From an uncultured Porphyromonadaceae bacterium (GTDB taxonomy: Bacteria > Bacteroidota > Bacteroidia > Bacteroidales > Muribaculaceae), in the NCBI GenBank assembly GCA_947175455.1, contig CAMWMW010000165.1, forward strand, positions 1 through 5,134: 5,134 bases of DNA. Reading direction: 5' to 3'. Under the pieces are notes generated by a model. That model did not search any database and was not told where the DNA came from. It saw only the letters and a program-made list of their open reading frames with translations. Below are positions 1 to 5,134 of the stretch, piece by piece (within the stretch, counting starts at the first letter, position 1; each line of letters starts with the position of its first letter). The position numbers were made by a program, and so were the translations under genes.

Positions 1-810
1 ATCATGGACTATTCCGTATACGATGCCTTACGTGCCGGATTCGGCAAAATCGTTTTTGTAATCCGCAAGGATTTCGAACAGGAGTTCCGCGAGAAAATCA
101 TTTCAAAATATGAAGGCCACGTGCCTGTCGAGGTTGTGTTCCAGTCAACCGACAAGCTTCCGGAAGGCTTCACCCTTAACCCCGAAAGAACAAAACCCTG
201 GGGTACAAACCACGCAGTGCTGATGGGCAAGGACGCGATCAACGAACCCTTCGGTGTTATCAACGCCGATGACTATTACGGTGCGGAAAGCTTCCAGCTT
301 CTCGGTGACTTCCTCCGCTCCGTAGAGGATAAAAAGAACTGTTACTGCATGATCGGTTTCAACATCGAGAACACACTCAGCGAGAACGGAGGTGTAAGCC
401 GCGGTCTTTGCGAGGTTGATGCCGAGGGCAATCTCACCGGAGTTACAGAATGCCACGGCATCGAGCGCAAGAACGGCAAGCTCATCCAGGTAGTCGAAGG
501 CGAAGAGGTTCCCTTCCCCGAAGATGCGAATGTATCAATGAATATGTGGGGCTTCACTCCCGACTATTTCGGATATTCCGAGAAGGCTTTCGTGAAATTC
601 CTCGAAGCCAACCAGAACGAGCTTAAGGCAGAGTTCTACATTCCGACAGTTGTCAACGACCTTATCAACAACGGCACCATTGACCTCAAGGTAATCGGCA
701 CTCCGTCGAAATGGTTCGGTGTGACATACGCCGCCGACCGTCCCGCCACTGTAGCCCAGTTCGCAAAGCTCGTCGACGAGGGCGTCTACCCCACTCCCTT
801 GTTTAAATAA
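1..810 (+). CDS. Sugar-phosphate nucleotidyltransferase (NDP-sugar synthase-like), 5' end missing
   Basis: Cytoplasmic GT-A-fold enzyme expected to join a sugar 1-phosphate to a nucleoside triphosphate, releasing pyrophosphate and an NDP-sugar. The frame is open from base 1 (an Ile codon) and ends at TAA 808-810. The ATG at 4-6 is probably internal: the protein opens with IMDYSVYDAL, which in this family follows the glycine-rich GxGxRxG...K nucleotide-binding signature. About 30 N-terminal residues are therefore likely off the left edge. Counting that Met as 1, visible motifs are WGTNHAVL (66-73), the metal-binding INADDYYG (86-93, Asp89/Asp90), NVSMNMWGFTP (176-186), EFYIPTVVNDLI (210-221) and KWFGVTYAADRP (236-247). 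These are typical of bacterial sugar nucleotidyltransferases. Which sugar and nucleotide it uses cannot be read from this. The galE gene 119 nt downstream on the same strand suggests UDP-hexose or surface-glycan supply. The family call is strong; the substrate is open. Confidence 0.85.
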   Translation: MMDYSVYDALRAGFGKIVFVIRKDFEQEFREKIISKYEGHVPVEVVFQSTDKLPEGFTLNPERTKPWGTNHAVLMGKDAINEPFGVINADDYYGAESFQLLGDFLRSVEDKKNCYCMIGFNIENTLSENGGVSRGLCEVDAEGNLTGVTECHGIERKNGKLIQVVEGEEVPFPEDANVSMNMWGFTPDYFGYSEKAFVKFLEANQNELKAEFYIPTVVNDLINNGTIDLKVIGTPSKWFGVTYAADRPATVAQFAKLVDEGVYPTPLFK

Positions 811-867
811 TCGGAAGTTTGTTTAAACAATCGGAAGTTAAACAATCGTACGGAAGTTAAACAATCG
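801..867. repeat. Short imperfect direct repeats between the nucleotidyltransferase and galE
   Basis: The 19-mers at 801-819 and 821-839 differ at one base, and the first overlaps the stop codon of the upstream gene. The 17-mer CGGAAGTTAAACAATCG then occurs exactly at 832-848 and 851-867, a period of 19. Together they form about three and a half copies of an 18-20 bp unit built from TTTAAACAATCG and CGGAAGTT. A further TTTAAACAA lies at 878-886. One copy contains the palindrome GTTTAAAC (821-828). The role is unknown; replication slippage is the simplest origin. Confidence 0.75.
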
Positions 868-890
868 CAACCGGTCATTTAAACAAAGGA

Positions 891-924
891 GCCCATACAG
901 CCCCATATATCCCCATATCCCCCC
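891..924 (+). repeat. 10-bp-period C-rich repeat just upstream of galE
   Basis: The leader before galE is four 10-base blocks beginning at 891, 901, 911 and 921. Each starts with CCC (the first as GCCC). CCCCATAT is exact at 901-908 and 911-918, and the block at 921 begins CCCC and runs into the A-rich bases before the start codon. There is no ribosome-binding site at normal distance; an AAAGGAG at 885-891 lies about 38 nt upstream of the ATG. The stretch may simply be low-complexity slippage. Confidence 0.45.
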
Positions 925-929
925 AAAAA

Positions 930-1955
930 ATGAAAGAAAAAATACTGGTAACGGGTGGCACCGGATACATCGGCAGCCACACTGTGGTGGAACTGCAGAA
1001 CGCAGGATACGAGGTAGTCATTATCGACAACCTCTCCAACTCAAACGCGCAGGTGCTCGACGGTATAGAATCGATAACCGGCATTCGCCCCGTTTTCGTC
1101 GAGGCAGACTGCACTGATGTCAACGCTCTACGCAAACTCTTCGAGGAGAACCCCGGCATAAAGGGAATCATCAACTTCGCCGCATCGAAAGCAGTTGGCG
1201 AATCGGTGCAGAAACCTTTGCTTTATTACAGAAACAACCTGAACACACTGATCAATCTTCTCGACCTCATGCCTGAGTTCGGAGTGAAAGGAATAGTGTT
1301 CTCCTCCTCATGCACCGTATATGGCGAACCTGACGTGAATCCCATCGACGAGACCGCTCCCATCAAACCGGCAACGTCTCCCTACGGCAACACAAAACAG
1401 ATTTCCGAAGAGATTATCGAGGACTACATCAGATCAGGTGCTCCGATCAAGAGCATTCTGCTGCGTTATTTCAATCCGATAGGCGCACACCCGTCTGCAA
1501 AGATCGGTGAACTGCCGTTAGGTGTTCCCCAGAATCTTGTGCCGTATCTGACCCAGGCTGCCGCCGGCATACGCAGTGAGCTGACCGTGTTCGGAAACGA
1601 CTACAACACTCCCGACGGTTCCTGCATCCGCGACTATATCGATGTGGTAGACCTCGCAAAGGCACACGTAATCGCCATGAAACGCATGCTTGACCGCGAT
1701 GACAAGGATGCTGTGGAAATCTTCAACCTCGGCACAGGCAGAGGACTCTCGGTGCTTGAGCTGATCGCATCGTTCGAACGCGCCACCGGAGTCAAGGTTC
1801 CACACAAGATCGGCGAACGCCGTGCCGGAGACATCGAGAAAATATGGGCTGACCCCAAAAAAGCGAACGAAGATCTCGGATGGACAGCAGTGGTTCCCAT
1901 CGACGAGACAATGAAAAACGCATGGGCATGGCAATGTAAGGTTTCCGGCAAATAA
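930..1955 (+). CDS. galE: UDP-glucose 4-epimerase
   Basis: Cytoplasmic NAD-dependent epimerase of the extended short-chain dehydrogenase family, interconverting UDP-glucose and UDP-galactose in the Leloir pathway and in glycan precursor supply. It is complete at 341 residues (E. coli GalE has 338). Visible features are the N-terminal NAD-binding GGTGYIGSH (9-17), NFAASKAVGES (82-92), the catalytic Ser in FSSSCTVYG (Ser127), the YxxxK pair Tyr152/Lys156 in SPYGNTK, RYFNPIGAH (179-187), CIRDYIDVVDLAKAH (232-246) and RRAGDIEKIWADP (297-309). The start MKEKILVTGG places the Rossmann motif where GalE normally has it, and no earlier in-frame start lies close upstream. By hand alignment, the residue equivalent to E. 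coli Tyr299, which limits substrate size, is Ile305 here, so use of N-acetylated UDP-sugars is not excluded. It is probably co-transcribed with the upstream nucleotidyltransferase, and a strong terminator follows 19 nt after the stop. Confidence 0.96.
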   Translation: MKEKILVTGGTGYIGSHTVVELQNAGYEVVIIDNLSNSNAQVLDGIESITGIRPVFVEADCTDVNALRKLFEENPGIKGIINFAASKAVGESVQKPLLYYRNNLNTLINLLDLMPEFGVKGIVFSSSCTVYGEPDVNPIDETAPIKPATSPYGNTKQISEEIIEDYIRSGAPIKSILLRYFNPIGAHPSAKIGELPLGVPQNLVPYLTQAAAGIRSELTVFGNDYNTPDGSCIRDYIDVVDLAKAHVIAMKRMLDRDDKDAVEIFNLGTGRGLSVLELIASFERATGVKVPHKIGERRAGDIEKIWADPKKANEDLGWTAVVPIDETMKNAWAWQCKVSGK

Positions 1956-1974
1956 CACCGGCAGCCGGAATGAC

Positions 1975-2020
1975 AAAAAACGGGAATACTCCTCGCGGGC
2001 ATTTCCGTTTTTTTATTTTT
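1975..2020 (+). terminator. Rho-independent terminator after galE
   Basis: A 13-bp stem pairs 1975-1987 with 2001-2013, with one G·U pair and otherwise perfect. The loop is 13 nt (1988-2000), and a T-rich tract runs 2008-2020 (seven T, one A, five T). The left arm begins with six A, so the reverse-strand transcript would also have a hairpin followed by a U-run, and the element could act in both directions. It separates the nucleotide-sugar genes from the envelope genes. A small CCGG-CAG-CCGG hairpin lies just before it at 1958-1968. Confidence 0.88.
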
Positions 2021-2214
2021 ACAAGTCCGTTGCCGCGAAGAATAATGCGCGATAGAGAGGCACCTGTTTTAAGAGCGCGCTCCTCCTCAATTGACAGGGT
2101 TGTCTGCAAGTTTCCGCTAACAGTCTTAGAGTGTGTTTACTTTTAAACCAAATTAAACATACTCTTAGAAACTGTTTAGAACACGCCCTTAAAATAAACA
2201 GCTCGCAAATCAAT
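2021..2214. other. Non-coding spacer between terminator and promoter
   Basis: This is the rest of the 362-nt gap between galE and the lipoprotein gene. I find no convincing gene, tRNA or small RNA in it. It contains the 10-bp palindrome GAGCGCGCTC (2073-2082), a GACA-GGGT-TGTC dyad (2093-2104), the longer inverted repeat listed separately, and two TTAGAA copies 11 nt apart (2165-2170 and 2176-2181). Short reverse-strand open frames cross it but carry no recognisable protein. Confidence 0.6.
2119..2176. repeat. Imperfect 58-nt inverted repeat (possible hairpin)
   Basis: The outer arms pair AACAGT (2119-2124) with ACTGTT (2171-2176). After a 3x5 internal loop, the inner arms pair 2128-2138 with 2155-2165 over 11 bp, including one G·T. 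The apical loop is 16 nt and AT-rich. There is no T-tract after it, so it does not look like a terminator. It may be the remnant of a small palindromic mobile repeat or insertion-sequence end, or a regulatory structure upstream of the following promoter. Confidence 0.55.
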
Positions 2215-2245
2215 TTTCATAAAACATATTTTTTTGTTAAATTTG
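2215..2245 (+). promoter_or_regulatory. Bacteroidetes-type promoter for the lipoprotein operon
   Basis: TAAATTTG at 2238-2245 matches the Bacteroidetes primary sigma -7 consensus TAnnTTTG exactly. TTTC at 2215-2218 is 19 bp upstream and matches three of four bases of the -33 TTTG. The predicted start is near 2250-2253. That leaves a leader of about 65 nt that is A/T-rich and has no Shine-Dalgarno sequence. It also means a TTG-initiated reading frame from 2234 would begin upstream of the transcript. A weaker alternative is TTTG 2233-2236 with TAAATTTT 2257-2264, 20 bp apart. Confidence 0.6.
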
Positions 2246-2254
2246 CGCAAATTT
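2239..2254. promoter_or_regulatory. Perfect 16-bp palindrome overlapping the -7 box (candidate operator)
   Basis: AAATTTGCGCAAATTT is perfectly self-complementary over 16 bp. It covers most of the -7 element and reaches the predicted transcription start. A dimeric repressor bound here would block RNA polymerase, so it is a reasonable operator candidate. No regulator gene is in the window, and AT-rich promoters can hold such palindromes by chance. Confidence 0.35.
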
Positions 2255-2317
2255 GGTAAATTTTTCACAACTTCATTTCAAACATATCAACAACAATATA
2301 TAGATTTTTTTGACATC

Positions 2318-4078
2318 ATGAATTCCAGATTCCTGAAATCAAGCGTGCTCGCAGGGTGCGCAGCAGTTTTATCAGGGTGTGTTGACAACGATTACGATCT
2401 TTCGAATATCGACACGACTTCCCGGATAACAATAGACAACCTCAGATTGCCCGTAAATATTGACGCAATCACTCTGAGCGATATTTTCGACATCGACGAA
2501 GACAGCAAAATTCAGGTGGTTGACGTAAACGGCACCGAGTTCTATGCCGTAACACAAAAAGGCGACATAAACTCACAGTCAATCGATATTCCCGCTTTCA
2601 CCGGATATCCCTCGCCTATAGCAGAGACAAACGCCACTTTCGAACTCAATATTCCGGAAACGAACAAAAGAGCCTCGCTCCCTTCCCTTGAATTTACATA
2701 TAATCTTCAGGATTTTGACCCACAGCCGATAAACGTGACAGCCTCGGGCATAGACGAGTCGGTGCGCGAGATACATATGCTGGAGTCAAAACCGATGACT
2801 TTCAACGTCACTCTCCGCGAGACCGATCTCCCGGACTACATTGATCTGAGATTCGACCGCCTTGAGCTTGAAATACTCAAAGGACTGCAGCTTGAGTCTC
2901 TGGCACCTGAATATTCATATGATCCCGTTTCGGGGATACTGACGATAACAGACCTTGACTGTCCCGACAAAAAGATAACACTGAGCCTTACCGCGACCGG
3001 CATTGACTTCACAAAGACCGATCCGAGAGTGACCGATGGCTCAATCTCATGCACCGGAGAGGTAAGACTGATTTCCGGAGTGCTCAGAACCACAGTAAAT
3101 CTTGATGAAGCGGGAAACAGTTTCTCTCCGTCGCAACACGTCAACTTCAACGTGAAAACCACAATCGCCCCCTTCGAGGCGACCCACTTCACCGGAAAGA
3201 TAGAATACCGTCTTACCGGCAACGGACTCGACATAGCCCCTGTCACACTCAACGACATACCGGATTTCCTCAATCAGGAGGGCACAGACCTGAAGCTTGC
3301 CAATCCGCAGATATACCTCAACCTCAACAACCCTGTAGCAAACTACAATCTTTATTATCAGACAGGTCTTGAACTTGTTTCCGTGCGCGGTGATGAAAAG
3401 ACTCCGTATTCTCCCGATGGGGGAAAGCTTATCGCAACCGAGGCTCTAAATCCCGGACCGTATAATTTCGTGCTTTCGCCCGCCAATCCGGCAAACCCTC
3501 TTGACCAATATGCATCACGCCTGCAGCACATTCCATTCTCCGGACTTTCGGATGTTCTGAGCGGCGAAGGTCTTCCGGAACAGATAGAAATAAACCTTCT
3601 GAATCCGGAACTGCCACTGCAGACTGTAAACAGATTCGAGCTCGGCAAACCGATAGACGGAATATCCGGCAGCTACGACTTCATCGCACCCGTCGCACTC
3701 AAATCAGGCTCGACAATAATATACGGAGATACCAAAGACGGATGGAACGATGAAGACATAGACAAAATAATTATTTCGACACTTGAGATTGAGGCAGACG
3801 TCACAAGCACAATTCCGCTTGACGCCACTCTCACCGCATACCCGCTGATGACCGGAGGGTCAAAAATACCGGGGGTCAAAGCTTCAGGATACATTCCCGC
3901 CAACGCAAAGGGTGAGCACATCATAATACGTATGGAGGGAACGATTGAACATCTTGACGGCATAACCTTCGAGGCTGTTCTTAATCCGGATACCGATGAT
4001 GCACTGGCTCCGTCGCAGACAATACGCCTTGAGAACCTGCGTGCCCGGATATCGGGATCATACACAACAGAATTCTAA
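2318..4078 (+). CDS. Large predicted outer-membrane/surface lipoprotein, unrecognised family
   Basis: I do not recognise the family and assign no biochemical function. The protein has 586 residues from the ATG at 2318. A TTG-started frame reaches back to 2234 but would lie upstream of the predicted transcript and bury the signal peptide, so the ATG is preferred. The N-terminus is a lipoprotein signal: Lys/Arg residues, a hydrophobic stretch, and lipobox LSGC with Cys21 as the lipidated residue (LAGC ending at Cys14 is a second, less likely site because the core would be very short). After Cys21 comes VDNDYDLSNID, an acid-rich segment like the Bacteroidetes lipoprotein surface-export signal. 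The remaining ~550 residues lack membrane segments and alternate in beta-strand fashion. NP-containing strand segments occur at 324-340 (NPQIYLNLNNPV) and 419-434 (IEINLLNPELPL), and an acidic WNDEDID lies at 476-482. A beta-sandwich surface protein is likely. The barrel-like gene follows after 79 nt with no terminator. Confidence 0.85.
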   Translation: MNSRFLKSSVLAGCAAVLSGCVDNDYDLSNIDTTSRITIDNLRLPVNIDAITLSDIFDIDEDSKIQVVDVNGTEFYAVTQKGDINSQSIDIPAFTGYPSPIAETNATFELNIPETNKRASLPSLEFTYNLQDFDPQPINVTASGIDESVREIHMLESKPMTFNVTLRETDLPDYIDLRFDRLELEILKGLQLESLAPEYSYDPVSGILTITDLDCPDKKITLSLTATGIDFTKTDPRVTDGSISCTGEVRLISGVLRTTVNLDEAGNSFSPSQHVNFNVKTTIAPFEATHFTGKIEYRLTGNGLDIAPVTLNDIPDFLNQEGTDLKLANPQIYLNLNNPVANYNLYYQTGLELVSVRGDEKTPYSPDGGKLIATEALNPGPYNFVLSPANPANPLDQYASRLQHIPFSGLSDVLSGEGLPEQIEINLLNPELPLQTVNRFELGKPIDGISGSYDFIAPVALKSGSTIIYGDTKDGWNDEDIDKIIISTLEIEADVTSTIPLDATLTAYPLMTGGSKIPGVKASGYIPANAKGEHIIIRMEGTIEHLDGITFEAVLNPDTDDALAPSQTIRLENLRARISGSYTTEF

Positions 4079-4096
4079 TCCTTAGGCAAGTATTGA

Positions 4097-4121
4097 AAAT
4101 TAGTTCATAATAAGCTAATTT
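4097..4121 (+). other. Small inverted repeat in the lipoprotein/barrel gene gap
   Basis: AAATTAG (4097-4103) pairs with CTAATTT (4115-4121) around an 11-nt loop. The stem is short and AT-rich and is not followed by a T-tract, so it is not a convincing terminator. The rest of the 79-nt gap (4079-4157) has no clear promoter or ribosome-binding site, which favours co-transcription of the two genes. Confidence 0.35.
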
Positions 4122-4157
4122 CCGACACTTACTTAGAAACTGACAAAACTTAACGAC

Positions 4158-5026
4158 ATGAAATCCTTTAAGAAATCACTTATACTTGCATCCATGGTCG
4201 CGGCATACATCTCTGCCGGGGCACAGAACACATATTCAGGCTATTTCCTCGACAACTATACGTATCGCTACGAAATGAATCCGGCGTTCGGCAACAGCAA
4301 AGGATTTGTCTCCATGCCCGTCATCGGAAATTTCAACACGGCAATACGCGGAACCCTGCATCTCTCCGACATCTTCTACAAATCTCCAGACGGAGGAAAG
4401 ACAATGCTCTTCACCAATCCCGAAATCTCCGTATCCGAAGCAATGGGCAAGTTCGGCAACCGTAACAAAATCGGGACCAACAATAAAATAAACCTCCTTT
4501 CTGTCGGGTTCAAGGGATTCGGAGGATTCAACACACTCACCGTCTCGGCATCGGCAAACCTCGAGGCGTCTCTTCCGAAAGCCTTTTTCTCACTCGCAAA
4601 AGAAGGGATATCTAACAAGACATATGACATACACAACATGTTCGCATACGCCAACGCCTACGCATCGGTGGCACTCAACCATTCACGCGACATAAAGCAA
4701 GTTCCGGGCCTGCGGGTAGGAGCTTCGCTTAAATTCCTCGTCGGAGTGGGCAACGTTGACATAAGATTCAACGAAGCGGACCTCACTTTAGGTGAGAACG
4801 GCTGGACGGCACGGACCAATGCCGACATATATGCTTCTGTGACAGGACTCCGTTTCGAAAAAGACACATATACACCTTCCGGAACCAACGGCGGCGCGCC
4901 GCGCGAATATGTGTCGGGAGCCAACCTTGACGATGGCTTCGGCATCAACGGATACGGACTCGGTTTCGACCTCGGGGCCGAATACAAATGGAACGGCATC
5001 AGATTCTCGGCAGCAGTGCTCGACCT
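4158..5026 (+). CDS. Secreted DUF5723-like outer-membrane beta-barrel protein, 3' end lost at the contig end
   Basis: The ATG at 4158 opens a Sec signal peptide (MKSFKKSLILASMVAAYISAGAQ) with likely signal peptidase I cleavage after Ala22, leaving Gln23, a common Bacteroidetes pattern. The mature start includes SGYFLDNYTYRYEMNPAFGN (27-46). The MNPAF element just after the signal peptide is typical of DUF5723 and related PorV/FadL-like barrels. The rest is Gly/aromatic-rich alternating strands such as NKINLLSVGFKGFGGFNTLTVSASA (108-132), LRVGASLKFLVGVGNVDIRF (185-204) and GYGLGFDLGAEYKWNGIRFSAAVLDL (265-290). No function is established. About 290 residues are genomic; family members are, to my recollection, usually over 400, so the C-terminal part is missing. 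The apparent stop at 5034-5036 lies within sequencing adapter, and residues 291-292 are adapter-encoded. It is probably co-transcribed with the preceding lipoprotein gene and may work with it at the outer membrane. Confidence 0.75.
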
Positions 5027-5092
5027 ATGTCTCTAATACACATCTACGAGACCACGAGACAGGCAGAAATCTCGTATGCCGGCTTCTGCTTG
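5027..5092 (+). other. Illumina Nextera adapter + i7 index + P7 sequence (artefact)
   Basis: Not genomic. 5027-5060 matches the 34-base Nextera transposase/read-2 adapter (mosaic end first) at 30 of 34 positions. 5061-5068 is AGGCAGAA, the Nextera i7 index known as N703. 5069-5092 matches the 24-base complement of the P7 flow-cell primer at 23 of 24 positions. The order (insert, mosaic end, adapter, i7, P7) is what a read 1 gives when it runs through a short fragment. Four of the five mismatches are changes to A, consistent with poor-quality read tails. The exact junction is uncertain by a few bases (about 5024-5027). Confidence 0.97.
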
Positions 5093-5134
5093 AAAAAAAA
5101 AGAGGGGGGTGGTGGGGGTGGGGGGGTGGGGGGG
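5093..5134 (+). other. Poly-A then poly-G read tail (artefact)
   Basis: Nine A (5093-5101) and a short AG transition are followed from 5104 by a run of G interrupted only by T at 5110, 5113, 5119 and 5127. This is what is read after the end of the P7 sequence when the template is exhausted, the G-run being the no-signal call of two-colour Illumina chemistry. It is not a G-quadruplex or telomere-like element. Confidence 0.95.

Noticed and set aside
801..867. Direct repeats as a CRISPR array
   Set aside because: The units are only 18-20 bp, nearly contiguous, and have no unique spacers of normal length and no cas genes nearby.
885..891. AAAGGAG as the ribosome-binding site for galE
   Set aside because: It is about 38 nt from the ATG, much too far for a normal Shine-Dalgarno interaction, and Bacteroidetes often lack one.
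2091..2096. TTGACA as a classical sigma70 -35 box
   Set aside because: There is no suitable -10 hexamer about 17 bp downstream, and this lineage uses the TTTG/TAnnTTTG promoter type.
1792..2213. Reverse-strand open frames crossing the galE 3' end and the spacer
   Set aside because: They need alternative starts, run through the terminator or antisense to galE, and show no recognisable protein family or signal. They read as shadows or chance frames.
2234..2317. Upstream TTG start adding 28 residues to the lipoprotein
   Set aside because: It would start before the predicted transcript, overlaps the -7 box, and would place the lipoprotein signal peptide internally.
4132..4142. CTTAGAAACTG shared between the two intergenic regions (also at 2164-2174)
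   Set aside because: An 11-base match is expected by chance in a window of this size, and nothing else around the two copies is shared.
5104..5134. G-rich tail resembling a G-quadruplex or telomeric/low-complexity repeat
   Set aside because: It directly follows adapter, index, P7 and poly-A sequence, so it is a no-signal poly-G read tail.

Overview
The window looks like a contig end from a gut-type Bacteroidales genome or metagenome bin, possibly Muribaculaceae-like. That placement is an inference. It rests on Bacteroidetes-type protein families, no Shine-Dalgarno sequence just upstream of the starts, a promoter with the Bacteroidetes -7 motif (TAnnTTTG), and a lipoprotein with an acid-rich stretch after its lipidated cysteine. 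All four genes lie on the + strand.

Layout. 1-810 is the 3' part of a sugar-phosphate nucleotidyltransferase whose N-terminal catalytic signature lies off the left edge. 811-929 is a gap with short direct repeats. 930-1955 is a complete UDP-glucose 4-epimerase (galE). The first two genes probably form a nucleotide-sugar unit that makes activated sugars for surface glycans. A strong hairpin-plus-T-tract terminator at 1975-2020 closes it. 1956-2317 is non-coding: the terminator, a 58-nt imperfect inverted repeat (2119-2176), then a promoter whose -7 box sits in a perfect 16-bp palindrome (2239-2254). 2318-4078 encodes a 586-residue lipoprotein of unrecognised family, probably exported to the cell surface. 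79 nt later, 4158 onward encodes a secreted, probably outer-membrane beta-barrel protein resembling the DUF5723 family. These two look like one envelope operon.

The last ~108 bases (about 5027-5134) are not biological. They read as Illumina Nextera adapter, an 8-base i7 index, the P7 flow-cell sequence, a short poly-A and a poly-G tail, which is the signature of untrimmed read-through into a short library fragment. The apparent stop codon of the last gene (5034-5036) lies inside the adapter, so that gene is truncated by the assembly and its last two residues are artefactual.

I see no new defence, mobile or RNA-based system. The most useful results are the adapter artefact, the palindromic promoter and the uncharacterised lipoprotein/barrel pair.
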